From Berkiella sp964496435 (lineage in GTDB: Bacteria; Pseudomonadota; Gammaproteobacteria; Berkiellales; Berkiellaceae), in NCBI GenBank assembly GCA_964496435.1, contig CAZBZP010000019.1:1-64000 (forward strand): a stretch of DNA of 64,000 nucleotides, in the 5' to 3' direction. A program made the translations under genes and the position numbers. Positions 26,710-36,813 of the stretch are shown here, one piece after another (position 1 is the stretch's first letter; the number at the start of each line of letters is the position of its first letter). The notes beneath the pieces were generated by a model, which saw nothing but the letters and a program-made list of their open reading frames with translations, was not told the DNA's origin and did not search any database.

Positions 26710-29514
26710 TTATACTTTTTCTTTGTCATTTTTAGTATCAAATTTAACTTTATTTTGAACATTTCTTGTAATATCTGCCCCACTTAATTGTATATGCTCC
26801 TTTTGATTTTTCATCAGAGCTTCATTTTGTGTGTTCATATTTTCAAACGTCATTTTAGGAGCGTCATTAAATGGCATTTCATGGGAAACATTAAGGCCTC
26901 GTTTTTGAGCTTGGCTCAATACTTGTTTCTTGTTATTAACGTCATGTTCTTCAGCCTTTGGCTTGTTAGCTATATTATCTATTGATTTTTGGTATCGTTC
27001 CTGAATGGTGTATTCATCCGCAACATTAAATTTCTCCCGAAGGCCCTGTATACGTTCATCCAAAAAGCTCGTAGCGAAACGCTCGGCTTCATCAGGATTT
27101 TTCAAGATTTTATCCACGCCTTGGATCCCAAGTTCAATTCCATCTTTACCCAATCGCCCCTTTGCCCATTCGACAAAACTTTGATTCAAATTATGTTCAA
27201 CGTTAGCGCTATTACCCTCACTAAATTCATCTGAGTTTTGCACGCTGTGAAACTTCTGGGTTGCTGTTTGAAATTGCTTTTCTTGGTGCTTCATCTTGGA
27301 TAAATTTGCCCCTAACTCTTGTGAATATCTATTTTGTTTATCACTTCCTTGATTGAAGTGGATCTCTTTAGAGGCCCGAATGGCTTGATCTATGGTTTCT
27401 GTTGCATTTTCTGATTGGATAAAATCCATAACTTTATCTCTCGTTTCTTTATCCGATCTTGTGTGATTATACGACGTCCCTGCTCTTGCTTCTAACCCTA
27501 CACCTAGAATCTTTTCTGCTAATACTTTTGGTAGTTTTATGATACCTGATTTGCCTAAAGTGGCAGTCCCGCCAATCATGGAATTGATCGCATCATCTTT
27601 TGACCATCCCATTTGCGTTGCTAACCGATCAGCTAATTGGTCAAATTTTTGGATTGATTTCATATGTCCTGCTTGCTCTGATTGGCTGAAATGAACCCCA
27701 TCTGAAGTACTTATTCCACCAGCATTGATTGCCTGTGCAGCAGAGGACAATGTTGAACCAATACTATCAACATAAGACATACCTGCTTGTTGATATGTGC
27801 TTTCTACTGCTTGCAGTACTTCATTTTTTCTTTGAGAAAAGCTTTGTCCAAGATGTAGGTTAGATACGAGTTGAGACATGCCTTGAGTTTGATCTAACAT
27901 CGCCGAACCATCACCTGATACTCTCAGCTGTGATCCCGAATCCATTTCATAACTGGCATTACGGGCACGATAGCTTGGTGCTGAATCCCAATGATTTGCA
28001 TTCATGTTATAAGCCGAGGTATTCAGATATGAAACGTTCTCTAAGCCATAGTTACCTGTAGTGAGCTCCTCTCCCGCTTGGCTAGCTGCACCTTGACTAA
28101 TAGAACTTAGATGACCTGCTAAATGAACAAAGGATCCCGTTCCTTTAACGATGGCTATAGCAATAAAAGGAACGCTCAAAGAGTAGAAACCTGCTAATGC
28201 AGCTTGGTCTAAATTGGCTTGTATAATCGCAGGAGAAGTGAATAGGTTCCAACCAATCCCTTCTACCCCATCTGTTCCAATAAAACTGGCTGCTGCATTA
28301 TTAGCCGCAATAGTGTTAGCAGTCATAAAAAAGTTGATAATGGTATAAATTGTGGGCCATGATTGGATCCATACCAAAGAGGTCACATAGCTTAACAATA
28401 CTCTTTGGCAACCCGGCATAATGGCAATCAATATGATAAGTAAAAAGCTGCCATAGAACAGTGCCTCAAAGAGGCCCATTAAATATTGAACACCCGTGCC
28501 AGCCATAGCCCCAAGCAATTGAAAGGTGTTTTGTTGTTGCAGCTTGGCTCTTGCAATAGCATATCCTTGGGCTCCCGCACCAACATCTAACATTTGTGCA
28601 TTTTTAATCGCTGACTCTCGTACAGCGTTCATTACCATGTGTTTTTTTAATATTTCAGTAGATTGTCCTGACATATGGACTAAGAGTTCATGGCTCGCGG
28701 GCAAATAGTCTTTAATTAATTTATTTAATCGTCCTGTGGCTTGAGTTGGTTCTAGAGTGGGATTTGATCCTTTCTTTTGGCCTAAAAAACGCCAAGCTAA
28801 TATTTTTACATTGCGAGCAGCTTCTTGATTTAAATCTTGCTCTAACCTAATTGCCCCTTCTTTGCAAGTATAGACTTCTCTATCCCCATTCTTTCCATAA
28901 TATTCAAACATTCTTAATACAGACGTATTGTCTTTAATTAATGGCCAGATATCATTATGGTATAGCAAATCATCCATCGTATACTTAGCGCCAATACGTA
29001 CATCATACATAATGCACTGAAAGGCAAAATTCCTAAAACTACGTTCAAGATGAGGTGTTACGATATGGATTTCACTTGCTGCAAGAGCTAGCTTTGAAGA
29101 CATTAACGTGCCGGTATGGGTATAACGGGTAACTTCATGGGGAATTTGAAGTTCATCTTCAAAGAGTTCAGCTAAGTTGGCCCCCATTAGACTAGTAACA
29201 CTAGCAAATGCAGCCAAGCCTAATGGGATATTGTCGACCTGAACTTGTCCCCCTACTACCCTATCAGAAATAAAAACTGAGGTGGTTGGTTGATAAACTA
29301 AACCAAATATCAATGCCCAAGCAATGGTCCATTTAGCAATACCGCGAGAATCTAATACAGCAATATTTTGAATCAAGGACAAGGCATATCCTGAAGTCAT
29401 CATCACAATAAAAGCCCCATTGATAAAATCGCTGGATCTTATACGAGCAATGGCATTGAACAGATCAACTAGAATGGCACCATTACCGTGCGTGATAACT
29501 TCCAAAGACTGCAT
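26710..29514 (-). CDS. traG: conjugal transfer protein TraG (mating-pair stabilisation)
   Basis: The 934-residue product matches F-type TraG. The N-terminal half is hydrophobic, with segments at about 40-80, 335-400 and 445-460, and includes the typical MPGCQRVLLSYVTSLVWIQSWPTIYTIINF. The C-terminal half is a long soluble periplasmic part rich in Gln, Ser and Lys. In F-like systems TraG acts in pilus assembly and mating-pair stabilisation. It is the last gene of the operon and starts next to the end of the PH-domain gene. Confidence 0.93.
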   Translation of the reverse strand: MQSLEVITHGNGAILVDLFNAIARIRSSDFINGAFIVMMTSGYALSLIQNIAVLDSRGIAKWTIAWALIFGLVYQPTTSVFISDRVVGGQVQVDNIPLGLAAFASVTSLMGANLAELFEDELQIPHEVTRYTHTGTLMSSKLALAASEIHIVTPHLERSFRNFAFQCIMYDVRIGAKYTMDDLLYHNDIWPLIKDNTSVLRMFEYYGKNGDREVYTCKEGAIRLEQDLNQEAARNVKILAWRFLGQKKGSNPTLEPTQATGRLNKLIKDYLPASHELLVHMSGQSTEILKKHMVMNAVRESAIKNAQMLDVGAGAQGYAIARAKLQQQNTFQLLGAMAGTGVQYLMGLFEALFYGSFLLIILIAIMPGCQRVLLSYVTSLVWIQSWPTIYTIINFFMTANTIAANNAAASFIGTDGVEGIGWNLFTSPAIIQANLDQAALAGFYSLSVPFIAIAIVKGTGSFVHLAGHLSSISQGAASQAGEELTTGNYGLENVSYLNTSAYNMNANHWDSAPSYRARNASYEMDSGSQLRVSGDGSAMLDQTQGMSQLVSNLHLGQSFSQRKNEVLQAVESTYQQAGMSYVDSIGSTLSSAAQAINAGGISTSDGVHFSQSEQAGHMKSIQKFDQLADRLATQMGWSKDDAINSMIGGTATLGKSGIIKLPKVLAEKILGVGLEARAGTSYNHTRSDKETRDKVMDFIQSENATETIDQAIRASKEIHFNQGSDKQNRYSQELGANLSKMKHQEKQFQTATQKFHSVQNSDEFSEGNSANVEHNLNQSFVEWAKGRLGKDGIELGIQGVDKILKNPDEAERFATSFLDERIQGLREKFNVADEYTIQERYQKSIDNIANKPKAEEHDVNNKKQVLSQAQKRGLNVSHEMPFNDAPKMTFENMNTQNEALMKNQKEHIQLSGADITRNVQNKVKFDTKNDKEKV

Positions 29515-29990
29515 TATTTTCCTATTTTACTTTTAATCATATTATAAATGTCTTCGACATTTTTTATATCAAACAATGTCATCCCTGAAAATTCATTCCC
29601 CTCGCTTGAGCTTGCCTGAGTGCTAATTGTGATATCTCCGAGACCAAAAAGGCGTTGGAAAGGGCCAACCGTGAATTCTATTTCCTTTACATTTTTAAGA
29701 TTTATCTGTTTCTCTATTATCGAAATAAAAGAAGATCTACCCGTAATCGTATTGTCTTCAATTTTAAAGGAAGACATCTTATAAAATTGCTTCGAACCCA
29801 TAAGCCACAATGAATTAAGTATAAACAGAAAAATGCATAAGTAGATTAAGGCTTGTAAGCTTGACAAACGAAATCCAACGGTTGCAAAACCGTAGAAAAG
29901 TCCTGGAAGAACTGGGAAAAAGCAAGTTATGAGAATCATTCTTATAATACGTAATCGTTTATTAAATGTTGGATAAATCATAGTTTGCAT
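29514..29990 (-). CDS. membrane protein with bacterial PH-like domain, inserted in the tra operon
   Basis: The 158-residue product has two hydrophobic helices at about residues 15-65 (MILITCFFPVLPGLFYGF and SLQALIYLCIFLFILNSLW). A bPH2/YdbS-like domain follows: FKIEDNTITGRSSFISIIEKQINLKNVKEIEF, then FGLGDITISTQ. The conserved FGLGDI element is typical of bacterial PH proteins. It sits directly between traH and traG with almost no spacing, a position that holds no such gene in the F plasmid. A role in envelope anchoring or entry exclusion is possible but not shown. Confidence 0.75.
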   Translation of the reverse strand: MQTMIYPTFNKRLRIIRMILITCFFPVLPGLFYGFATVGFRLSSLQALIYLCIFLFILNSLWLMGSKQFYKMSSFKIEDNTITGRSSFISIIEKQINLKNVKEIEFTVGPFQRLFGLGDITISTQASSSEGNEFSGMTLFDIKNVEDIYNMIKSKIGK

Positions 29991-29992
29991 AG

Positions 29993-31486
29993 TTATCTCC
30001 TCCCTGAAGTATAATCAATGGTTCTTAACATATCGGCATCAAATTCGCCCACCAACTGCTGTTCTAAGAACTGGATCCGACGCACCATATCATGAGCTTG
30101 TGATATCTTCTTTTGGTTATTGGCTCTAAAGTATCGAATCATCCCTCTTGCTTCTGCTATTCCTGACTGGAATTCCCTCAAAGTCTCAGCATCGGCTTGA
30201 ATACGATGACTTCCTAATTTTATAACATCCAACAAATCTTCTAAATATTCTTCCAAAATATCAAGTGCTAGGATTTCAGCGTAATCACTTAAATTTACAA
30301 CATCTCTTGCAAAAGAATAGGCGCTTTGCACATTAATTGCACGAAACAAAGGGAATTTCGCACTACTTATTAGCTCTTTCTCTTGAGTGCTTAATTCTTG
30401 ATCAAACCTTGCTTTGTCTTGAATCGATCTTAATGTTTCTTGGATACGTCCGACCCAAGAATGAGGATGACTAATATTAAAGGTAGCTAAGTTCGGGTTT
30501 AAACAACCATATAATTCAGTTGTATCACAATGATAAACTTTAGCGTCAATAGATTGGGTTGCAGACTCTCCATCCTTTTTTTTGTTGCTTTTGACTTCTC
30601 CATACAACAAAGTATTTAAAAGCGCTTCATCACCCGCTTTAGATGGTAACAATCGCCACACATTAGCATCGTTAGAATTATCTAATATTAAACTCCCTGA
30701 TAAGGACATCACCATTTCAGCTAAGGGTTGTCCATGATCTTCTGTAAAACCAGTCTTGGCTAAAATCATCCAGGCTAGATTGCCTTTATCTAAAAGCATA
30801 TCTTCAAATGATGCTAACCTTCGTTCGCGATCAGATAATGGTTGGTTATTGTTCTTTTTCTGGCTAGCTTTTCTGATTTCATCGAACACACGTTGTGATT
30901 CACCACCAGAGCCACATTTTTGCTTAGCCGCAGCAAAATCGTTAAAAAGCCCCCCTGGTCCACCAGCTGTAGTGCAGACATGGCGCTGAGCCGTTTCGGT
31001 TCTTGGCCATAAACCTCCTACTAAACCAGCAGCCGTTTCACAAGAATTAATATTAAAGCGGTTGATTTCATTTGCGAGCCGATGCAATTGGTCTACTTGT
31101 TTCTTGCACATTGGGCAGGCACTTTCCAAGGCAATCATCACCGCATATGTTCCCATTGATGTGCCGATATTACGAAAAGCACTCTTTAATTCATCAGAGC
31201 TAATGTAAGAAAAAGAACCCGTGAACAAGTCGATACCCCCACACCCCATGCGAACACCTGGAGCTTGAGCCATAATGGGCGTATAACTCCTAGCAGGGTG
31301 CCTTAAGCTCATCGAGCCTAAAGTAAAACCACCTGCAGCTTGCCCCTTAAAAGCAGCTGCATCAGTAACATTAACCGATACCCCTCCAGATTGAACGAAT
31401 TGATCCATATGGCTCGCAATATCTTGAGCCATCAAGGTTGGGCTTAGGATAATTAAGAAAATAATTTGGACAAATTTAGTGGGCAT
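29993..31486 (-). CDS. traH: conjugal transfer protein TraH
   Basis: The 497-residue product has a signal peptide (FVQIIFLIILSPTLMAQ) and the TraH landmarks: GGFTLGSMSLRHPARSYTPIMAQAPGVRMGCGGIDLFTGSFSYI near the N-terminus, and CPMCKKQVDQLHRLANEIN with a CxxC. A coiled-coil region forms the C-terminus. TraH is a periplasmic pilus-assembly protein of the F-type system. It overlaps the traF gene by 11 bases. Confidence 0.95.
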   Translation of the reverse strand: MPTKFVQIIFLIILSPTLMAQDIASHMDQFVQSGGVSVNVTDAAAFKGQAAGGFTLGSMSLRHPARSYTPIMAQAPGVRMGCGGIDLFTGSFSYISSDELKSAFRNIGTSMGTYAVMIALESACPMCKKQVDQLHRLANEINRFNINSCETAAGLVGGLWPRTETAQRHVCTTAGGPGGLFNDFAAAKQKCGSGGESQRVFDEIRKASQKKNNNQPLSDRERRLASFEDMLLDKGNLAWMILAKTGFTEDHGQPLAEMVMSLSGSLILDNSNDANVWRLLPSKAGDEALLNTLLYGEVKSNKKKDGESATQSIDAKVYHCDTTELYGCLNPNLATFNISHPHSWVGRIQETLRSIQDKARFDQELSTQEKELISSAKFPLFRAINVQSAYSFARDVVNLSDYAEILALDILEEYLEDLLDVIKLGSHRIQADAETLREFQSGIAEARGMIRYFRANNQKKISQAHDMVRRIQFLEQQLVGEFDADMLRTIDYTSGRR

Positions 31487-32267
31487 CCTGCTTACCTTGC
31501 TCTTCTAAACTAGATTGGTATTCAGCTATTTGAAAAATTCTTTCCTCAATCTCTTGCTCGCTGATGGCACCTGTTGCTATTGGGAAATATTCTCCCGATT
31601 GAGGATTAACAGCAAAGATGGCAGGGACCATCGAAACATCGAATCGCTGACTTAAACCATTATCTACCGTTATTCTTTGCAATATAGTTAATTTTCCCCC
31701 ATCTAAGCTAATACCATGTAAGCTAAGTCCATGGCGAGAGGCAATTGATACAACAATTGGAGCCATCGCATGACAATACGGGCAACTTTCTTTGAAGAAA
31801 AATACCAAACCATATTTTTTCTTGAGTGCGTCAATTGCTCTCTTTGTTTTTCTTTTTTGATCATCTAAGTATAAATGCCGCGCATATTGTGCTGTAGGGT
31901 GTGTAACTGAATAATCAAATTCAGGATGTTTTCTTAATACGGCCTGCCACATAGAGCCAAAATTCTCCGCATTATTCCACATTGATTTTTCCCAAGTCAT
32001 CAGAGCATGTACATTATCAGTATTTGGTACGATTATGGCTTTAGCTCTTAATTCTTCCCCCTCTTCGCGGTATTTTTTAAGCTTATCGGCATAAGAAATT
32101 GGTGCAGAAGGAAGTACTTTACTATCATCATGCTTGTGGGTTTCTTCCTCTTCATTTTTTTCATACCAATGCCATCCTCGCTCATGATCGTCTCGCCAGC
32201 CAGCTTGACTATTGATGGCGTAGAATACGAACAAGAAAATGATCCCTTTTAAGATCACTTTAATCAT
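31476..32267 (-). CDS. traF: conjugal transfer protein TraF (thioredoxin-like)
   Basis: The open frame extends to 32303, but the ATG at 32267 has AGGGAG upstream and opens a clean signal peptide (MIKVILKGIIFLFVFYAINS). The C-terminal half is a thioredoxin fold with FFFKESCPYCHAMAP; the CPYC motif keeps both Cys, unlike F-plasmid TraF. It probably helps disulfide formation in TraN, TraU and TraH, which are Cys-rich. The start overlaps the end of traN. Confidence 0.93.
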   Translation of the reverse strand: MIKVILKGIIFLFVFYAINSQAGWRDDHERGWHWYEKNEEEETHKHDDSKVLPSAPISYADKLKKYREEGEELRAKAIIVPNTDNVHALMTWEKSMWNNAENFGSMWQAVLRKHPEFDYSVTHPTAQYARHLYLDDQKRKTKRAIDALKKKYGLVFFFKESCPYCHAMAPIVVSIASRHGLSLHGISLDGGKLTILQRITVDNGLSQRFDVSMVPAIFAVNPQSGEYFPIATGAISEQEIEERIFQIAEYQSSLEEQGKQDAH

Positions 32268-34257
32268 GCTGCTCCCTTTGTAGATATTCCTGATAATATA
32301 CATTGATAGTGTTTGGCGTTTGATTCTTTAGTTGTTCAATTTTAGGATTAATATTATGGGCAAGTGCTGTTGTCGATACTTCTTGGTTATCATTTACTGC
32401 ATTTACAAAATGCAGCTTAGATGCATCGCTAAGCTTTGTTTGTTGTGCCTTTTGAGCAAAGTCTAGGGCTATTTCACTAAAATCTATTCTACCCCAATCT
32501 ACTCGTTGAATTTCAGCAACTGTTAATGCTCTGCAATTAAGAGCCTCGCTTTTACCAAAATCAAAACCTAGTTGTAATCTTGCGCCAACTTGAGCCACTC
32601 TAGCTAATTTGGAATTAAAGCAACAATAATGGCGTTTCTTTTGATGCAAAATTCCTTTTTGAGTTTCTTCAACCAAATAACAAATGCCATTTTGAACTTT
32701 AGAGGCTAATGTTTCCTCCTCTTCTGAACACCCTAGTAGTTTTTTTACAACTCCTTTTCGAGCGCAACATTGTTTGGGTAGCACCTCACATTCGCCTGGT
32801 TGACCGACAAAAAATGCTCCTTGCTGACCATCTTGGGTTAAAGATTCTTTCGCAAAACTTGTAGCCAAACTTAAAGCGCTCAGCGCCTGTCCAAAGTCAT
32901 TATTTAGTTCAAATTCTAGTTGATAACCACCCTTGCCAAGGCTTTCGAGGTCCAACTTAGCTTCTACTAATGCAGACTCGTGGTTAAGAGGACAACGATA
33001 ACGTTGTTCGTATAGTGTACAAACATTATTTTGAGATTCTTTGCATAGGGAGCCAATCTGCTCACATCCTCTGCTTTTGTATTCTTGGCAACTATTTTGA
33101 TGTTGGCCTCGCAATACGCACTGGTAAGTTGTTTCTTTTTCCCAGCAATCTCTTTTGACTGAAAGAGCATGCACCCCTTTACCAAATTGACGACTATCTG
33201 GCATCCCAAGACAACGACTATCAACTTGTTTACATAATCTTTTATTAATTAAAGGTTGAAGCTTCTCAGCACCACTCCAATGTTCCCCAGTAACTTTGGG
33301 AGGGATAACAATGGTGGCCTCCCAATGGTGTTGCATCCCGCGATATTGATTACAAAGTGCTTTATTTTTCTTGTTACAATTTGTTTGGGTTAACCCAAAA
33401 GCAAATTGATAGCCGTTATTTTGGGAGGGTTCAGCGCCTAGTGTCGCCTGTACTGATTCTGTTTGCCCACCCCAAAATTCATAAGGTTTTGTTCTTTTAA
33501 ACTCAACAATAGATCCTGAGGTAAGAGTTCCAAGCGGATTAACTACTCTAGATGAGGTATGAAGCGTATTTGGACCATTTCCATCCGATGTTATAACACC
33601 ACTTAATAAATTGGCGGTGATTGTAACCGAAAATTCATTATGAGCTGCTGCGTAGAGTGATACATCCTGTTTTCTTTCAAAGGCTTCTTCAAAATCAATT
33701 ATCAAGCTTTCCTTCACTTTTTGAGTAAAATGATGAACGTTTTCTTGACAAACATGTTCTTCATAAGAGTAGGTATCAACAGGTATAAGACCCTCCCCTT
33801 TGTCATAAAGGCTTTCATTTTGTAACCTTTTGGCATGTAGCAAAATGGGCTCATTAGGATTGAGGGTTATCTTTTGGCCATTGAGAAAGCCATCTTGCAA
33901 CATAGAGTTAATACTTTGGCTCAAGTTTTCATCAGTTTCCTCTTTTAACTTGCTTTTTTCTTGGCTTATTTCACCATTGATGGAGCTCACCTGCTCTAAA
34001 TATTGATTAGCAGCGGCTCCATTTATTGAATCTGATGCTTTTGTCACTAAGCCTTGTGCTGTAGTTTGTCCAAACAGTGGGTTACTGGGATCTTCATGTT
34101 GCATAAGATGAGTAAAGATTTCATCCTGGCCAAGATTGGACATAAATTCGGTGTTTTGTGTTGATTGTTGTAAATCATTTATCCATGGATCGACCGGCTC
34201 TAAGCCATAAGATGTTAAGATAAATAAATTAGCTACCATAAATAAAATCCATCTCAT
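32260..34257 (-). CDS. traN: conjugal transfer protein TraN (mating-pair stabilisation adhesin)
   Basis: The 665-residue product has a signal peptide and a very Cys-rich middle (about residues 290-420 and 500-560, including CCARKGVVKKLLGCSEEEE and HYCCFNSKLARV). The latter and SEALNCRALTVAEIQRVDWGRIDFSE are conserved TraN landmarks. TraN is an outer-membrane protein that recognises the recipient surface. The recipient-contacting N-terminal part is the most variable. It overlaps traF downstream and trbC upstream. Confidence 0.93.
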   Translation of the reverse strand: MRWILFMVANLFILTSYGLEPVDPWINDLQQSTQNTEFMSNLGQDEIFTHLMQHEDPSNPLFGQTTAQGLVTKASDSINGAAANQYLEQVSSINGEISQEKSKLKEETDENLSQSINSMLQDGFLNGQKITLNPNEPILLHAKRLQNESLYDKGEGLIPVDTYSYEEHVCQENVHHFTQKVKESLIIDFEEAFERKQDVSLYAAAHNEFSVTITANLLSGVITSDGNGPNTLHTSSRVVNPLGTLTSGSIVEFKRTKPYEFWGGQTESVQATLGAEPSQNNGYQFAFGLTQTNCNKKNKALCNQYRGMQHHWEATIVIPPKVTGEHWSGAEKLQPLINKRLCKQVDSRCLGMPDSRQFGKGVHALSVKRDCWEKETTYQCVLRGQHQNSCQEYKSRGCEQIGSLCKESQNNVCTLYEQRYRCPLNHESALVEAKLDLESLGKGGYQLEFELNNDFGQALSALSLATSFAKESLTQDGQQGAFFVGQPGECEVLPKQCCARKGVVKKLLGCSEEEETLASKVQNGICYLVEETQKGILHQKKRHYCCFNSKLARVAQVGARLQLGFDFGKSEALNCRALTVAEIQRVDWGRIDFSEIALDFAQKAQQTKLSDASKLHFVNAVNDNQEVSTTALAHNINPKIEQLKNQTPNTINVYYQEYLQREQHD

Positions 34258-34781
34258 CTATTTAGCCTGGTTAGATAATTTTGCACCAAATCGCCTAGCT
34301 CGCCTTGCTCTTTGATTTTATTCAGTGCATAAGCCAAGCCAACATCACCATAAACCACATCATGTGTGGGGATCTCACAAGCCTTTTTGGTACAAGGTTG
34401 AAGCGCATTCTTAGTAATGAGCACGGCTGGTACGGTATTGATTGCAAAGCGCTGGAAAGCCGTGGGATCAATCACTACACTCCTTGCACCCTCACCCCAT
34501 ATTTTATTGGTATAAGCTAGGGTTTGAGGTAACGAATTATCTTTAAGTCCCCGTAGGACCAAGATCCCGCCTGCCTTTTTAGCTTGCTCTGACCATTGAA
34601 GTAGCGAGGTTCTTGGCATACCTAGTGACACAAAAATTAAAAGCTGAGTTTCGTTTTCTACAGAGCTCTCTACATTGGTGCTGCTCGCCTCATTTGGGCA
34701 TTGCTGTGTTGTACTTTCAGTTGAAAAACCCAAAGCGTGGATCCCAAAAAGGAAAATGAGCAACATGATTTTATTAACCAA
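34254..34781 (-). CDS. trbC: type-F pilin assembly protein TrbC
   Basis: The 175-residue product has a signal peptide and the TrbC core: LLIFVSLGMPRTSLLQWSEQAKKAGGILVLRGL, then SVVIDPTAFQRFAINTVPAVLI. The fold is thioredoxin-like without the active Cys pair. In F-type systems TrbC is periplasmic and needed for pilus assembly, working with TraW. It overlaps both neighbours by a few bases. Confidence 0.93.
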   Translation of the reverse strand: MVNKIMLLIFLFGIHALGFSTESTTQQCPNEASSTNVESSVENETQLLIFVSLGMPRTSLLQWSEQAKKAGGILVLRGLKDNSLPQTLAYTNKIWGEGARSVVIDPTAFQRFAINTVPAVLITKNALQPCTKKACEIPTHDVVYGDVGLAYALNKIKEQGELGDLVQNYLTRLNR

Positions 34782-35775
34782 GGCAACAACTCCTTTTTCG
34801 CCAAATAAGATAAGTAAAATTTTCTCCTTTAATAGGAAATTCTCGCCCTGCTTCCCATGGCACAGAGCTTCGCCCCATAGGATTGCAAGGAAAAGGTTCT
34901 TTGCTCATCCCTGGGATGGGATATACCATTTGGGTACGATATTGAGCTTTTCGCCAAATCGGTTGGTAAAAAGTATGACAGAGGGCCTTTTGCCCCATAC
35001 TGCCTGTGAGTGTTCCTGTTCTGTGCATTCTAAAAAGGACTCGACTTGTTAAAAGTAGACTCGCTTGAACGCCACTTACATGAGCACCAACATGGCCAGT
35101 CAACGGAAATACACTCCCTTGACAACCACTGCACCAATACAAAGCATCAAATCCCAATCCAATAGAGGCTTTGGCACAATCGGCAGCGCAAGCCACTTGT
35201 GCTATAGGGTTAGCATAAAGCAAGACTTCAGGATTCAAAATGGCGGATAATTCATCATCATTCCAGGTGGGATCGACTTCTGATAAATAAGCTAAGTCAA
35301 AAGTTTCTTTAGAAACACAGCCTGATGACTCTTCAAGTATTTCCAACCAATATAAAAGCGGATAAAGATAATAATGAACATGATAAAAACTAGTATTCTC
35401 CCCCGATGATATGGCATCCACTGCTCCACCAAATACCGACAAACCTGGATCAACCTGAAGTCCGCCAAGGCTTGAAAAGCAAAAAGGCTGACGCGCGACT
35501 TCTACTAAGCGCAATGGTTCCCAAAAGCTAAATGAGATACCGACTTTGGGTGGCATTCCTGGGCAAGTGCAAATTGGGCTAGGTAAATCTTTTTCTGAAA
35601 CTTCCGGTGTAGCCTTTGGTGAGCCATCAAGCAAAGTTAATTGGCCAAGCTCTATAGGAAAAAAGCATTTCCAACAGACATCGGTAATTGGGTTTAAAAA
35701 CTTACCCTGACAGAGATTTCCACCAAGCGTAATGCTTTGCCAAAATATTAATAGAAATGCGATACAGGTTCTCAT
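34774..35775 (-). CDS. traU: conjugal transfer protein TraU
   Basis: The 333-residue product has a signal peptide and numerous Cys residues. Landmarks are CQGKFLNPITDVCWKCFFPIELG, then SFWEPLRLVEVARQPFCFSSLGG, then QYRTQMVYPIPG near the C-terminus. TraU is a periplasmic protein required for DNA transfer rather than pilus growth. It overlaps the traW stop and the trbC start. Confidence 0.95.
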   Translation of the reverse strand: MRTCIAFLLIFWQSITLGGNLCQGKFLNPITDVCWKCFFPIELGQLTLLDGSPKATPEVSEKDLPSPICTCPGMPPKVGISFSFWEPLRLVEVARQPFCFSSLGGLQVDPGLSVFGGAVDAISSGENTSFYHVHYYLYPLLYWLEILEESSGCVSKETFDLAYLSEVDPTWNDDELSAILNPEVLLYANPIAQVACAADCAKASIGLGFDALYWCSGCQGSVFPLTGHVGAHVSGVQASLLLTSRVLFRMHRTGTLTGSMGQKALCHTFYQPIWRKAQYRTQMVYPIPGMSKEPFPCNPMGRSSVPWEAGREFPIKGENFTYLIWRKRSCCLG

Positions 35776-36392
35776 GTGTTAACCTGCAATTCTTCAATCA
35801 AAAGCTGCTTATCTTGTTGTTGAATTCGCGCTGGAACCTGTTTGATCATAAATCGTTTACAGATAACACCTTGTTGGTCAAAGAAAACTTCGCGATTATG
35901 TTCCTTCCTTAAGGACATAACAGGCCCTTTTATCAAAATAATTGTGGACTTCCCAAAAGTTTTTTCTTGTCTGAGCGCCCATTCAATCTGGCTATTATCA
36001 TCTCCATCAATAATTAATAAGGGTTTTGAAAGATTTACATGATCTAATGGGTTTAAAATATTGCCCTTCTTATGAATTAATTGGCCTTGGTGGTCATATA
36101 AATTTTCGGTGATGGTAATCGAAGGATTAAAGAAGTACTTTCGTTCATGAACTGTCTTAGTAATCCCAGTTACGGGCTTAGGTCTTTCAATAGAAGATTG
36201 AGCTCGCGCTTTCATTGTTTTCTCTAATTCACCTAGTTTGCCAGTTTTTTGCATTGTGCTTAATTTAGCCTCAATCACCTGCACCAAATCTTGCTCACCA
36301 ATTGGATAGGTTTTGCCATGCACTCCCAAGGTTTTAGCCATCACACATTGACTACCAAATAGGGATAGCGCGAGCAATAATATTGTTCTCAT
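35772..36392 (-). CDS. traW: type-F pilus assembly protein TraW
   Basis: The open frame extends to 36560, but the ATG at 36392 opens a signal peptide (MRTILLLALSLFGSQCVMA) followed by the TraW landmark LGVHGKTYPIGEQDL. The product is about 206 residues, the usual size. The C-terminal LSKPLLIIDGDDNSQIEWA and IKQVPARIQQ are also conserved. TraW is periplasmic and cooperates with TrbC. Its 5' end overlaps the 3' end of the S26 peptidase gene. Confidence 0.92.
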   Translation of the reverse strand: MRTILLLALSLFGSQCVMAKTLGVHGKTYPIGEQDLVQVIEAKLSTMQKTGKLGELEKTMKARAQSSIERPKPVTGITKTVHERKYFFNPSITITENLYDHQGQLIHKKGNILNPLDHVNLSKPLLIIDGDDNSQIEWALRQEKTFGKSTIILIKGPVMSLRKEHNREVFFDQQGVICKRFMIKQVPARIQQQDKQLLIEELQVNT

Positions 36393-36813
36393 GGATCCAA
36401 CCCATTGCCTCATATCGACTATCCAATGAATTTTTGCCTGTTCCATGCACATAGAGATAACCTTTTGGAATAATGCCCGTTGCCCCTTTAGCCAATGCTT
36501 GCCCTTTACCATTAAATGGTTTTGCCAAGCCCATTGATTGGCCATTGATAAAATACTCACCTTTACTCTCTTCCACCTTATCCCCTGAAACTCCGGTCAC
36601 TTGCTTAATACTTTCTTTAATAAATGCGTATTTACTTACATTATCAGCTTTTCTTTTAAAAAGAATATAATCACCCTTTTTCACCACCCCTGAATGGGTG
36701 AGATAAAAAACTCTAGGCATCACTGAGTCAGTAACAGTAAATCTAAGAGGGAGAAAAATTCCTGCTATCAAACAAAAAAATAGAAACTTGAATCGATACA
36801 GAACATTAATCAT
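36352..36813 (-). CDS. S26-family signal peptidase of the conjugation system (TrhF/TraF-like)
   Basis: The start at 36813 overlaps the trbI stop, while the longer frame runs back into trbI. The product is about 153 residues. It has one N-terminal membrane helix, the catalytic Ser30 in TVTDSVMPRV and the Lys70 in IKQVTGVSGDKVE, the usual S26 dyad. In related conjugation systems this protease processes pilin or relaxosome components. It is present in SXT- and Rts1-like F-type operons but not in F itself. Confidence 0.9.
   Translation of the reverse strand: MINVLYRFKFLFFCLIAGIFLPLRFTVTDSVMPRVFYLTHSGVVKKGDYILFKRKADNVSKYAFIKESIKQVTGVSGDKVEESKGEYFINGQSMGLAKPFNGKGQALAKGATGIIPKGYLYVHGTGKNSLDSRYEAMGWIHENNIIARAIPIW

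Noticed and set aside
26543..26758. 71-codon plus-strand frame after traG
   Set aside because: It overlaps the traG end, has no ribosome binding site and is low-complexity Phe/Ile/Lys-rich.
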